In this document: positions 28,590 through 42,106 of the stretch, piece by piece | Position numbering within the stretch: position 1 is the first letter of the stretch | How the letters are laid out: every line of letters begins with the position of its first letter | Assembly (NCBI RefSeq): GCF_019343495.1 | Contig: NZ_CP072549.1 | Location: 1,674,001-1,738,000, forward strand | DNA length: 64,000 nucleotides | From: Acinetobacter lwoffii | GTDB taxonomy: Bacteria > Pseudomonadota > Gammaproteobacteria > Pseudomonadales > Moraxellaceae | Reading direction: 5' to 3' | The notes under the pieces: generated by a model | Told to the model about the DNA's origin: nothing | Database searches by the model: none | What the model saw: the letters and a program-made list of their open reading frames with translations, nothing else | Position numbers and translations under genes: made by a program

Positions 28590-29030
28590 TTATGACTTCT
28601 GCTGAGATTCTAGAAACTTCTGTTTTGCTTCTTCTGGAATCGGACGTTTATTGCCTTTCACATCCACTGCCACAAAGGTAAATACCCCTTCAGTCACGCG
28701 TACAGGCGGACGTGAGTCGTCATGGCTATCCCATACTTCAATTTCCATCTGGATGGAGGTATTGCCGACTTTTAAAATTTTGGTATAGCAGCTAATCACA
28801 TCACCGACTTTTACCGGAACCAGGAAGGTCATCTGGTTAATCGAAATCGTGGCACAACGTCCCTTTGAAAATCGTTCTGCGTGAATCGCGCCTGCCAAGT
28901 CCATTTGTGAAACGATCCAGCCACCAAAGACATCACCACTCCAGTTGGTATCTGCAGGCATTGCGATCGTCTGTAGGGAAAGAATCCCCTCTGGTCTTAC
29001 TTGAAAATCTGACACTTTCACTCCAGGCAT
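28590..29030 (-). CDS. Acyl-CoA thioesterase, YciA type
   Basis: 146 residues, single hotdog domain. The pattern MPADTNWSGDVFGGWIVSQMDLAGA with the catalytic Asp is the YciA/BFIT signature; here NWSGDVFGGW replaces the common NxxGxxFGG. Later residues match (MTFLVPVKVGDVISCYTKI and VTEGVFTFVAVD). Hydrolyses acyl-CoAs. Starts five bases after trxC ends, so it lies in an operon hydrolase / trxC / thioesterase. Confidence 0.9.
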   Translation of the reverse strand: MPGVKVSDFQVRPEGILSLQTIAMPADTNWSGDVFGGWIVSQMDLAGAIHAERFSKGRCATISINQMTFLVPVKVGDVISCYTKILKVGNTSIQMEIEVWDSHDDSRPPVRVTEGVFTFVAVDVKGNKRPIPEEAKQKFLESQQKS

Positions 29031-29035
29031 TTGAA

Positions 29036-29467
29036 TTAGGGTTGGGTATTTAACTGCTGATCAAGCCATTTTTGCAGCTCGCTTGACCGTAATGCACCGC
29101 TTATTCTAGCCATTTCGTTGCTTTTATTCATCAACACCAGCGTCGGAATACTGCGAACATTAAATGCCGAACTTAAGCGCGGATTCGCTTCGGTATCAAT
29201 TTTGGCAAAAACCACATTTGGATATTGCTTCGCGACCGTTGCAAAATGCGGTGCCATCATTTTACAGGGACCACACCAGTCTGCCCAGAGATCAATCAGG
29301 ATTGGCAAGTCACTATGCGTGACAAACTGACTGAAATTCTGCTCATTCAGCTCAATTGGTACCAGTGGAATCAGGGCTTGATGACATTGACCACAAGCAG
29401 GGTTGGCAGTGAGTTTATCTTCAGGGACACGGTTTTTGGCCAGACATTCCGGACATACAATAATCAT
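29036..29467 (-). CDS. trxC: TrxC, thioredoxin 2
   Basis: 143 residues. N-terminal zinc ribbon with two CxxC pairs (CPEC near residue 5 and CGQC near residue 25). The thioredoxin domain follows with active site WADWCGPCKMM and the cis-Pro SIPTLVLM. Cytoplasmic disulfide reductase, in E. coli part of the oxidative-stress response. Starts one base after the stop codon of the upstream hydrolase, so coupled. Confidence 0.95.
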   Translation of the reverse strand: MIIVCPECLAKNRVPEDKLTANPACGQCHQALIPLVPIELNEQNFSQFVTHSDLPILIDLWADWCGPCKMMAPHFATVAKQYPNVVFAKIDTEANPRLSSAFNVRSIPTLVLMNKSNEMARISGALRSSELQKWLDQQLNTQP

Positions 29468-30364
29468 CTAGCGCACTCCAATATGTTGATGTAAGAATTC
29501 TAATTGGGTCGAAACTGCTTTTTCAAACCATTTCCCATGATAAATATCAAAATGCCGGATATTCCACTCATGATATTGCACAAATGGTGCAATATTGGTC
29601 GCAGTTTCCCGACTGGATTCAATTGGAATCAGACTATCCAGTTTTGCCGCAATAAACAGGACTGGAATGTTAATCTTTCTGACTTCCTGAATCGGTCGAT
29701 AGCGCATCAGTTTAAAGAATGCCCGTGCAGGAATATGACCACTCCAGTAATAATCCGGATTGACAATCGACAGATAACCTTCATAACTGTCCTGTGTCGG
29801 CATAAAACATAGCTCATGCGGATCAACTACAGGTAAGGTTTTTGGTGCCATACCAACCTTGGCCCCCATATAATCCTGACTGGAAACTTTAAGCGCCTTG
29901 GGGAGTTGCTGTAAAGGATATAGTTGGGCACTTTCAGCCCCATCGACAAAAGGCACCTGTACCATCGCCGCCTGAATATTTTTCAGCTCTGCTGCAAGTG
30001 TCAATACATGCCCACCACTTAAGGCCGTACCCCAGAGCACGATCCGTTTACTGTCAATCGATTTGCGTTCCTGAATATGTCTGATCATGGTTCGCCAGTC
30101 ATCGAGCTGGGCATTGATCGACACCAGTTCACGTGGACGCCCAGTGCTGCCGCCCCAATAGCGATAGTCAAATAAAACCACCGCATAGCCGGCACTGGCA
30201 AAACGCTGGGCATATTGCACCAGTTTAAATTGACGTAAGGCAGCCAGACCATGAGCCATCAGGATTACGGCCGGTTTTTCTATATTTTTAGGCCGATAAA
30301 AATCTGCAGCAATCACTTCCTGACCGCTTTTGACATACAGTGGTTCAACTGTATAAGCCTGCAT
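29468..30364 (-). CDS. Alpha/beta hydrolase
   Basis: 298 residues. Start YTVEPLYVKSGQEVIAADFYRP, oxyanion region LMAHGLAALRQFKL, the nucleophile elbow LWGTALSGGHVLTLA (Ser in ALSGG) and a late His in HFDIYHGKWFE fit the fold. The nearest type is the serine aminopeptidase/lysophospholipase-like group. GGAG sits six bases before the ATG. It heads the minus operon with trxC and the thioesterase. Substrate unknown. Confidence 0.85.
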   Translation of the reverse strand: MQAYTVEPLYVKSGQEVIAADFYRPKNIEKPAVILMAHGLAALRQFKLVQYAQRFASAGYAVVLFDYRYWGGSTGRPRELVSINAQLDDWRTMIRHIQERKSIDSKRIVLWGTALSGGHVLTLAAELKNIQAAMVQVPFVDGAESAQLYPLQQLPKALKVSSQDYMGAKVGMAPKTLPVVDPHELCFMPTQDSYEGYLSIVNPDYYWSGHIPARAFFKLMRYRPIQEVRKINIPVLFIAAKLDSLIPIESSRETATNIAPFVQYHEWNIRHFDIYHGKWFEKAVSTQLEFLHQHIGVR

Positions 30365-30489
30365 ACGCGCTCCATTGCGTTATCTTATGGTTATCATCAT
30401 TTATAAAAATTTCAGAACAGGTTCAGCATGTTTTCAGCTTAATGCTATCATAAAGCATATCGATATAAATGAAATGATGGAGTGGCGTC

Positions 30490-30825
30490 ATGAGCGAAAA
30501 TGTAGGTTTTGCTGGTCAAATTGGTCCGGAACACGTAACTCAAGTGGTTGAGAAAGGTTTTAAATCGATTATCAACAACCGTCCGGACATGGAAGGGGGT
30601 TCCGAGCAGCCGACCAGTGCACAAATCGAGGAAGCTGCACGCAATGCCGGTCTGGATTATGTATTCCAGCCAGTAGTAGCCGGTCAGATTACTGAGCTTG
30701 ATGTACGCACTTTTGCCAATCATTATAATGAGTTACCAAAACCGATCTTGATGTTCTGTCGTACTGGAAACCGCTCCAATAACTTATATCAACTGGCAAA
30801 ACAGATGGATCTGCTGGATGACTAA
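30490..30825 (+). CDS. DUF442 phosphatase/sulfurtransferase-like protein, cytoplasmic copy
   Basis: 111 residues of the TIGR01244/DUF442 family, which has the fold of tyrosine phosphatases and rhodaneses. The active loop is MFCRTGNRS (Cys with CxxGxR). GGAG lies eight bases upstream. The next gene overlaps by eight bases (ATGACTAA) and encodes a paralogue with a signal peptide. Family members include the domain fused to ETHE1/Blh sulfur dioxygenases, so sulfur or persulfide handling is likely but not shown. Confidence 0.85.
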   Translation: MSENVGFAGQIGPEHVTQVVEKGFKSIINNRPDMEGGSEQPTSAQIEEAARNAGLDYVFQPVVAGQITELDVRTFANHYNELPKPILMFCRTGNRSNNLYQLAKQMDLLDD

Positions 30826-31240
30826 TTTGTTCTGGAAAGGTGTGGTACTGGCCAGCTGTTTAAGCTGTGCCTCACTGGTTGTTGCTGCAAATAATCTAAG
30901 CCATGCACTGACCTCTACAGTCAGTGTTTCAGGGCAAATGACCACCAACAAGTTCCAGCAATTGATTCAACAAGGCTTTAAGTCTGTAATCGTGAATCGA
31001 CCCGACCAAGAACAAGGGAATCAGGTCAAGGTTGGACAGCTGCGTTCAATTGCTGAAAAGTCTCAAGTGAGTGTGATTTATCAGCCTGTGAATAGTGGTC
31101 AGATCTCTCAAGCCAATATTGAGGAATTTGCACGCTATTATAATGAGCTGCCAAAACCAATTTTGATGGTCTGTCGTAGTGGTGCTCGTTCAGCGGCCTT
31201 GTTTAATCAGGCTAAATCTCAAGGATTGATTCATGAGTAA
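30818..31240 (+). CDS. DUF442 protein, exported copy
   Basis: 140 residues. Signal peptide MTNLFWKGVVLASCLSCASL ending at VVAANN, then a domain clearly paralogous to the preceding gene. Shared blocks are QGFKSVIVNRPD versus KGFKSIINNRPD, and YNELPKPILMVCRSGARS versus YNELPKPILMFCRTGNRS. The active Cys is kept (VCRSGARS). It overlaps both neighbours by eight bases, so the three genes should be translated together. Likely periplasmic. Confidence 0.82.
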   Translation: MTNLFWKGVVLASCLSCASLVVAANNLSHALTSTVSVSGQMTTNKFQQLIQQGFKSVIVNRPDQEQGNQVKVGQLRSIAEKSQVSVIYQPVNSGQISQANIEEFARYYNELPKPILMVCRSGARSAALFNQAKSQGLIHE

Positions 31241-31337
31241 GTTATTGATTATTTTATGTTGTAGTTTGGCTTTTACAGGCTGTAGCTCGATGAATCTAAA
31301 GCCGACTGTGGGTGTGAGTGTGGGAACATCAATTTAG
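31233..31337 (+). CDS. Tiny lipoprotein (34 residues)
   Basis: Reads MSKLLIILCCSLAFTGCSSM and then 14 residues rich in Val/Gly, ending TSI at a TAG. The signal carries a lipobox FTGC with Cys17, leaving about 18 mature residues. The ATG overlaps the preceding gene as ATGAGTAA, and an AAGGA site lies seven bases upstream inside that gene. A terminator with a UUCG tetraloop follows. The overlap style, ribosome site and lipobox argue that it is real; its family is unknown to me. Confidence 0.72.
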   Translation: MSKLLIILCCSLAFTGCSSMNLKPTVGVSVGTSI

Positions 31338-31359
31338 TTTTTTAAATTTTAGTTCCCAT

Positions 31360-31391
31360 AAAAAAAAACAGCGCTTCGGCGCTGTTTTTTA
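31360..31391. terminator. UUCG-loop bidirectional terminator
   Basis: ACAGCGC and GCGCTGT pair around TTCG with A and T runs on both sides. It ends the DUF442 cassette and the convergent lipoprotein gene. Confidence 0.93.
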
Positions 31392-31405
31392 TACAAATAT
31401 AATTT

Positions 31406-33409
31406 CTATTGATAATCTACATAAATTGTTGATACTTTACTATCTGGCGAAGAAACAGAAACTTTCAACGTATCTCCTACCGCACATTCTTTTAGACGAT
31501 AGCCATAATAACTTTGATTACTATTTTTGAAAGTGCTTGGTGTCAAAAGATCAAAGACATTTGCGACAGGTGAACTTCCTGTTGCTAACTCTGCAGTACA
31601 AGATAAATTATTAGCTTTTGTATTATCCTCAGGCGTAACACTTATTGTGGTACCTGTTGGCATAGGCACACTTTGAGCGCTATTTCCATACATATTAAAA
31701 GACAATAAACTTCCACTTGCCTTTACATTAGTAAAGGTTGGTGTATTTTCAGCAAATGCAAATAATAATTGCTGACGGATGACCGTATCTAAATTATCGT
31801 CACATGTGTCTGCGATATTCGGCTGTCTAATTGTAGATGGAGCACAGGTCGCTTTGTTTCCTAATACCGCACGATTATAAAGAAATTCACCAATACCATA
31901 ATCTTTGTTATATTGATTATCCTCGTTATCGTCACGGAAAAAGCTACCAATATTACTAAGAAGTCGATCTACGCCTTTAGTATAAAGATTATCGCCATCT
32001 AAATCTGTAAAGCTTTTATCACCCTCAACATAAGCCAATACAGTCACACGATTATCTAAAGGACGAGGTTCTTGTGTTGTTAGAGTTACAGAACATACTC
32101 CTTGGACTGTTGAACAATTAGGTTCAACCTTCCCTCCCTCAGAAACAAAGCTAATTACTGTACCATCTGGAACAGGGTTCCGTGTACGATCAACCATTCT
32201 CGCTGTAATAGTTGCAGTGTCACCATCAATTACATTCTGTAATGAATTTTTAGATACTGATAAACTTAATCCATCTTGAGTTACTCGACCAATGGATACA
32301 GATACATTTTTAGATACAGCCGAAACATTTTTGTCTGAAACTAAAGTTGCTCTTATCTCTACAGGCCCAGGTTTATCTCCTGGATAAAGATTCACAATCA
32401 CTTTACCATTTGAATCACTTTTTATAGTTTTGTTATTTTGATTTCCAAATGATACGAACGATAAATCTTCTGGTGCTTGTACTTTCTCAATCAAAACATC
32501 TTGATCTGCTATAGGTACACCATTTGCATACAAAGTAAATTCAATTTGACCAGATGATGCTGAGCCACTTTTTCTAATCCCCAAATTAACTTTATTAGAT
32601 GTATATACTAGTGAATTAGCTTCAAGTGCCTTAATTCTGACATCAATTCCAACTTCTGGGATATTTAAACCTGTTGCCGAAATTTTTTGTGTTCCTGTAC
32701 AAAGCTTTCCATCTGTACCAATCGCTTTATAAGTTGTCGTAACATTTCCTTGATTTGATGAAACAACTGTAGCAGGTTCAAATTTACCACATGGTGCAGT
32801 GAATTCGACATTGACATTATTCTGATTGACTTTTGTATTTGCATCTTGCGTTTTTAACGTGATATTTGTTGAACCACCAGATTCTAATTGAGTACTAGCT
32901 GCCGTTAAATCGACTAAAATAATATTGGTTGCTTGAAGTGAGAAATTAAGTGCTGGTGTTGATGCTTCGGTACCATCAAAATCTGCAACTGCAGAAATTT
33001 GATAGGCACCATTGGTATTTAAGTTTTCAGGTTTAACTGAGATACTCGCTTCACCATTTGTATTTGTTAAAACAGCACCATTGGAACTACCTAAAACAAC
33101 ACCACCAGTCACTGTAAATGTAACTAATGCACCACTAATTCCTTTACCCGACTGATCAGTTACTTTGACTTGAGCGCTCACACCTTCTGCAGCGATTGCC
33201 TGAGTAAAGTTACCATTTCGATCAATCAATTGTATAGTACTAATATTAACAGATTTTACTTCTTCACCTGTGCTAGGGTTCGTAGTAATATTTCCAGAAC
33301 TAGAGCCATCATTATTATAGTAACCATCACTTCCACCGCCCCCGCAGCCTGCTAACATTAGTGCTAAAGTAAGAGTAGATAATTTAATACCTAATTGTTT
33401 ACTAATCAT
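31406..33409 (-). CDS. Large Ig-like (Big_1-type) surface lipoprotein
   Basis: 667 residues. The signal ends with lipobox LAGC (Cys22), followed by Gly/Ser/Asp-rich linker GGGGSDGYYNNDGSS. Then come tandem Ig-like beta-sandwich repeats of the invasin/Big_1 type. Clear Big_1 blocks occur near 60-160 (KGISGALVTFTVTGG, TNTNGEASISV) and near 415-510 (NPVPDGTVISFVSEGGKV, VTLTT); less regular repeats lie between. Asp/Asn-rich patches such as FTDLDGDNLYTKG and RDDNEDNQYN suggest Ca-type loops. Cys residues are few and partly paired. A GGGGA ribosome site precedes the ATG. Probably exposed on the outer membrane; adhesin-like role inferred only. Confidence 0.8.
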   Translation of the reverse strand: MISKQLGIKLSTLTLALMLAGCGGGGSDGYYNNDGSSSGNITTNPSTGEEVKSVNISTIQLIDRNGNFTQAIAAEGVSAQVKVTDQSGKGISGALVTFTVTGGVVLGSSNGAVLTNTNGEASISVKPENLNTNGAYQISAVADFDGTEASTPALNFSLQATNIILVDLTAASTQLESGGSTNITLKTQDANTKVNQNNVNVEFTAPCGKFEPATVVSSNQGNVTTTYKAIGTDGKLCTGTQKISATGLNIPEVGIDVRIKALEANSLVYTSNKVNLGIRKSGSASSGQIEFTLYANGVPIADQDVLIEKVQAPEDLSFVSFGNQNNKTIKSDSNGKVIVNLYPGDKPGPVEIRATLVSDKNVSAVSKNVSVSIGRVTQDGLSLSVSKNSLQNVIDGDTATITARMVDRTRNPVPDGTVISFVSEGGKVEPNCSTVQGVCSVTLTTQEPRPLDNRVTVLAYVEGDKSFTDLDGDNLYTKGVDRLLSNIGSFFRDDNEDNQYNKDYGIGEFLYNRAVLGNKATCAPSTIRQPNIADTCDDNLDTVIRQQLLFAFAENTPTFTNVKASGSLLSFNMYGNSAQSVPMPTGTTISVTPEDNTKANNLSCTAELATGSSPVANVFDLLTPSTFKNSNQSYYGYRLKECAVGDTLKVSVSSPDSKVSTIYVDYQ

Positions 33410-33563
33410 TTAAATCCCCAAGACCCTCTATTATAGAGTTTGTTATCAATCTTTATTCATTATGCGATATGTAATCATAGTTAAGCATTTATGTAAATAA
33501 AGGTAAGCTAAATGTTTTGTATGCTAGCTTATATTCATAAATTGATTTCAATAAGAGCAATTA

Positions 33564-34946
33564 ATGTACGACCTCATCATTATCGGTGCAGGCACTGCAG
33601 GGATCAGTGCTTATAACGAAGCCATCAAATACACCCAAAATATTTTAATTATCAATGATGGATCGTGGGATACGACCTGTGCACGTGTAGGTTGTATGCC
33701 AAGCAAACTGCTAATCTCTTCTGCAAATCGCATGCATGATATTCAAACTGCTGAAGAACTTGCTTTAAAGCATAACGCTGTCATTGATACTTCAGATGTT
33801 ATGCAACGTGTGCATGTCCTTAGAGAACGTTTTATTCGTGCAACCTTGAAAGGTGTCGATCAATGGGACAGCTCACATAAAATTTCCGGAAAAGCCAAAT
33901 TTATTGATCCCCAAACGATCGAAGTCAATGGACAATCCTATCGGGCCAAAAGTTTTATTGTCGCTGTAGGTTCACGCCCTAATATTGATGAAACTTTAAA
34001 GCAACAATTAAAAGAAAAATACATCACTTCTAATGAAATATTTGAATTTTCCCAATTACCCAAATCTTTAGCAGTGATCGGGAGTGGCATCATTGCAATT
34101 GAATTAGCTCAAGCCATGCAACGCCTGGGTGTACAAACCACAATGTTTGCGCGTAGTCAAAAAGTAGGTGCTTTAACTAGCCCGATCTTACAAAAACTGG
34201 CACAAGAGCAATTAAGTAAAGAACTCAATATCAAATTTAAAACCTTACCAGATGAAGTTGAGATCCAAGCTGATAAAGTAAAGATTAACTTTACAGAAAA
34301 TGATCAGACTAAGAGTATTGATGTTGAATATGTCTTAGGTGCCACAGGTCGGCAAAGCAATATAGATCGTTTAGGTCTAGACCAGCTAGATCCCACATTT
34401 AAGGATATCAAGAACCTTCCTATCGATAAAGAAACCAAACAACTTGCAGACCTACCTATATTTATAGTCGGTGATGCCGCCCCTGATGCACCCATTCAAC
34501 ATGAAGCCGCGCATACTGGTAAACAGGTTGTTCATAACTGCTTGAATTATCCCGAGGTAAAACCTATTTCTGCCTTAATCCCATTGGCGATTGTATTTTG
34601 TCATCCTGAAATGGCGATTGTCGGAAAAAGCTTTAAACACCTAGAAGATCAACAAATTGAATTTATTCGGGGATTCGTCTCTTATGAAAATCAAGGACGT
34701 GCACTGGTTCTGGCAGAAAACTCAGGTGGAATAGAAGTTTATATTGCTAAGAAATCAGGTAAATTACTTGGTGCAGAACTCTTCTGCTCCCAAGCAGAAC
34801 ATCTGGCCCATTTACTGGCCTGGATGATTGATGCTGACCAGGATATTTATCAGATCTTAAAGAAACCTTTTTATCATCCGACTTTGGAAGAAGGACTCAG
34901 AACTGCATTTAAACATGCTCGACGTCAGTTTGATAGCTTGTCATAA
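33564..34946 (+). CDS. Dihydrolipoamide dehydrogenase-like flavoprotein disulfide reductase
   Basis: 460 residues, class I pyridine nucleotide-disulfide oxidoreductase. FAD motif LIIIGAGTAGISAYNEA, redox disulfide CARVGCMPSK (CxxxxC), NAD(P) motif AVIGSGIIAIELAQAMQRLG, second FAD motif FIVGDAAPDAPIQHEA and the C-terminal HPTLEEGLR with the catalytic His. The CxxxxC spacing and C-terminus match Lpd-type enzymes. No E1 or E2 dehydrogenase genes are adjacent, so this is probably a stand-alone paralogue rather than the main complex E3. Confidence 0.88.
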   Translation: MYDLIIIGAGTAGISAYNEAIKYTQNILIINDGSWDTTCARVGCMPSKLLISSANRMHDIQTAEELALKHNAVIDTSDVMQRVHVLRERFIRATLKGVDQWDSSHKISGKAKFIDPQTIEVNGQSYRAKSFIVAVGSRPNIDETLKQQLKEKYITSNEIFEFSQLPKSLAVIGSGIIAIELAQAMQRLGVQTTMFARSQKVGALTSPILQKLAQEQLSKELNIKFKTLPDEVEIQADKVKINFTENDQTKSIDVEYVLGATGRQSNIDRLGLDQLDPTFKDIKNLPIDKETKQLADLPIFIVGDAAPDAPIQHEAAHTGKQVVHNCLNYPEVKPISALIPLAIVFCHPEMAIVGKSFKHLEDQQIEFIRGFVSYENQGRALVLAENSGGIEVYIAKKSGKLLGAELFCSQAEHLAHLLAWMIDADQDIYQILKKPFYHPTLEEGLRTAFKHARRQFDSLS

Positions 34947-35063
34947 AAAAGTTAAAGAGTTGCAAACTATTACTCAGTAAAGTTAGCTACCGCTCTATCT
35001 TAATATTGAACCCTGTATTAGATTAACTTTATATATCTCAAATACAAGATGATTATTCCACAT

Positions 35064-35102
35064 AAAAAAATCCCCCTCTGCCTTGGCGGAGGGGGATTTT
35101 CG
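35064..35102. terminator. rRNA operon terminator
   Basis: TCCCCCTCTGCC and CGGAGGGGGA form a stem (35071-35096) with A and T runs on the two sides. It ends the minus-strand rRNA operon and can stop the convergent flavoprotein transcript. Confidence 0.92.
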
Positions 35103-35111
35103 AATAATGAG

Positions 35112-35226
35112 CTGGCGATGACTTACTCTCACATGGGTAACCCCACACTACCATCAGCGCTAAGAGGTTTCACTTCTGAGTTCGGGAAGGGATCAGGTGG
35201 TTCACTCTTGCTATGGTCGCCAGCAC
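35112..35226 (-). rRNA. rrf: 5S ribosomal RNA
   Basis: About 115 bases. The 5' end GTGCTGGCGACCATAGCAAG and 3' end CATCGCCAGC pair as the terminal stem of 5S rRNA. The internal GATCCCTTCCCGAACTCAGA segment matches the conserved loop. It lies downstream of 23S on the same strand. Ends are approximate to a few bases. Confidence 0.95.
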
Positions 35227-35464
35227 AACTGTTTATGGATACTTGCTTTGGTCTTATTTAGTCACTTTTCAGTGTATGCCAATGCTTTTTCCAAATCTTG
35301 CACTCGTTCAAAACAGTGTTTTGAACATCGTTCATTAACAGATATATCTGAGTTGGGTATTTTGTTCTTTAGCGTTCACTAAATCAAGCTGTTTTGCTTA
35401 ATATCGAATCAATTGATCCTCACTTCTTTCGAAGTTCGTACAACAACTGTTTGGGTGTTGTATA

Positions 35465-38355
<2,891 letters not shown>

Positions 38356-38771
38356 TATACAACCCCAAACAGTCGTTTATCCTTACAAGTAGGATAAGCA
38401 ACAGATCGTGTCTTTCAACACTCTCATACAGTTGGCGTTTCGTAGATTTAACTACTGTACAGCTTCAATTAGATTCATATACCAAAACGCTTGATTCAGT
38501 TAATTTCGCTAGAACTCATTTCTTGTAGTTGCCTACTTGAAACGAGTTTGAACAAATTATTTCAACTCAAATATATTCTGTTAATGATTTTTCCAGCCTT
38601 CGTCAGGTCAGGAAACTGTGATAAATCACAGAGATTATCAAGTGCGCGTATCATAACGCTTGTACTTGCTAATCTCTAGGATCTAAACACTTGATCGCTT
38701 AAGGACTAAACTAACAATCAACTGATTGTCTATTTATTAGCTTTTGTCTTTATACATTCCGTAGGAATGTA
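38356..38771 (-). other. 23S-tRNA-Ala internal transcribed spacer
   Basis: 416 bases of AT-rich transcribed spacer between tRNA-Ala and 23S rRNA. It holds the 5' arm of the 23S processing stem (38350-38373). I see no other gene; short open frames here are noise. Confidence 0.75.
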
Positions 38772-38847
38772 TGGTGGAGACTAGGAGAGTCGAACTCCTG
38801 ACCTCCTGCGTGCAAAGCAGGCGCTCTACCAACTAAGCTAAGTCCCC
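38772..38847 (-). tRNA. tRNA-Ala (anticodon TGC)
   Basis: 76 bases on the minus strand starting GGGGACTTAGCTTAGTTGG, with anticodon stem-loop CCTGCTTTGCACGCAGG, T-loop GTTCGACTC and an encoded CCA end. Normal cloverleaf pairing throughout. Confidence 0.97.
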
Positions 38848-38895
38848 AGCTTATCAATAAGTCAATGTTTCTGATTTTCCGTACTTCGTCAGTAG

Positions 38896-38972
<77 letters not shown>

Positions 38973-39032
38973 TCAGATACATCGTATGAAGAACAACTTG
39001 TTGTGGATTCTTACCAATCGTCAATCTTTCGT

Positions 39033-40570
<1,538 letters not shown>

Positions 40571-41011
40571 AATACTATGTAGTGCCTTAAAGGGCACCAA
40601 TCTTGGCTCATCAATTTTCTGACAAATATTTCTCAAATAAACTTCGAGTAATTTCTACCATCAATCAATGAAAATAATTTCGATCAATCAACCAGTAAAA
40701 ATCCACACAAGTTGTTCTTCATAATCTCTTAATGATCTTCTTGCTGATTCGTCACCAGCAAGCTAGGTCGGCTATATTACTCTCTATCTCTAGAAAGTCA
40801 ACCAGTAATGAAAACTATTTTTAAACTTTATTTCTAAAACCCAACTCAATCAAACTTAACTAAGTCACTGTTTTATCAGAAGTTTTAATCTTCATCACCG
40901 CCGATGGATGTGCATTCTACAGCATTTCAGAACGCTTGCAACACCTATTTTTAAATAATTCAGCAAAAATATCACGACTGTTTATTTATTCTACAAAAAT
41001 CGCACTTTTCT
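40571..41011 (-). promoter_or_regulatory. rRNA operon leader and P1-type promoter
   Basis: 441 bases upstream of 16S with no gene. On the minus strand a promoter reads TTGACT (40796-40801), a 16-base spacer and TAATAT (40774-40779), with an A/T-rich UP-like stretch just upstream (about 40802-40850). The leader contains the 5' arm of the 16S processing stem (40707-40722). The GC-rich discriminator GCCGACC after the -10 box is typical of stringently controlled rRNA promoters. Confidence 0.7.
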
Positions 41012-42088
41012 TCATTTCTTGAGCAGTAAAGGGACTGAATTGGATAAATGACTTAATCTTTTTTCTGTTTTATTCTGTTCCTGAAAGCGTAAAGGCCGAC
41101 AATCTATGTATTCACAATAGCCCCCTTCCCCACTTTCGGTTTCTTCATTTATTTTCACTTGATAACTAAAACTTCCTACATAGCCCGCTGCCAGGCCAAA
41201 TTTAAAATCTCCACGACTTTGCCCTTGTACCCAGATACAAGTACCGTCTGCATTTTCATAACACCATTCAAATTCGCGCGGCAAATACATACTCTGCCCA
41301 TTAGGTGTCGTGACACACGGATAAACACGATGAACTTTAAAATAAACTTTTCGATCGAACATTTGGGTCCGCATGTTTTTTAAATCACGGAGATATATCC
41401 GCGACTGAACAATACGATTAAAACCATCCCGAATCTGCGCCAACAACAGTTGCCTGTTTTCACTGAGATTAATAATTTGATAAGTCAGGAAGGCCAAAGG
41501 TAGATAAGGAAAGTTAAAACTCCGCGCGTATTCAAAGCTTCCAAGACCATCGATCGTATATTGCTGCGCTTTATAGTTCACCGTTCCCTGACAATGACAT
41601 AGCAAAGACCAGTGATCTGCCAAGGAAAACCGCATTTGGGTAAAATGAGAAATCAGTTGAGTGGTTTGAATATTTAAATCAAAACTGAGTTCCGAGTCAG
41701 AACGCTGCAAACGAAAATTTGGAAAACTTCCGCTCAATTGCTCACGATCCAGAAACTGAAACAGACCTGATCTAAAATGACAGTCCTGCTTGACCGAATA
41801 GTGATGCAATTGTCCCACCATATGTGGGCTCGAACTGCAAATCACGGTGGCGGTGTCTAAGGCTGTGGTTTCGATTGCACTCGGGTTTGCCAGCATGGGT
41901 GCATTGGGTTGCCCGATAATACTCAGAAAGTTTAAATAATAGAGGGGTGCCGGAAGCCCGGGGATCATCAAACCCTGATGAATAATTTTATATTTTGAGG
42001 TGGGGCCATGATAGGCGGGATGGCGCGAAACAGTAGGAGTCTGATTCAGCTGTTTCGAACGATCTAAAAAATCTTGAAGAAACCGCAT
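41012..42088 (-). CDS. Conserved hypothetical protein (possibly DUF6670 type)
   Basis: 358 residues, no signal peptide and no membrane helix evident. AAGGAG sits seven bases before the ATG. The sequence looks beta-rich with many aromatic residues (HQGLMIPGLPAPLYYLNFL, DGLGSFEYARSFNF, REFEWCYENADGTCIWVQGQ). I recall a family like this in Acinetobacter (DUF6670), but I cannot confirm it. The pattern might be lipocalin- or carotenoid-hydratase-like. It follows pssA by 18 bases on the same strand. Function unknown. Confidence 0.65.
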   Translation of the reverse strand: MRFLQDFLDRSKQLNQTPTVSRHPAYHGPTSKYKIIHQGLMIPGLPAPLYYLNFLSIIGQPNAPMLANPSAIETTALDTATVICSSSPHMVGQLHHYSVKQDCHFRSGLFQFLDREQLSGSFPNFRLQRSDSELSFDLNIQTTQLISHFTQMRFSLADHWSLLCHCQGTVNYKAQQYTIDGLGSFEYARSFNFPYLPLAFLTYQIINLSENRQLLLAQIRDGFNRIVQSRIYLRDLKNMRTQMFDRKVYFKVHRVYPCVTTPNGQSMYLPREFEWCYENADGTCIWVQGQSRGDFKFGLAAGYVGSFSYQVKINEETESGEGGYCEYIDCRPLRFQEQNKTEKRLSHLSNSVPLLLKK

Positions 42089-42106
42089 CTCAGACTCCTT
42101 ATCTTT

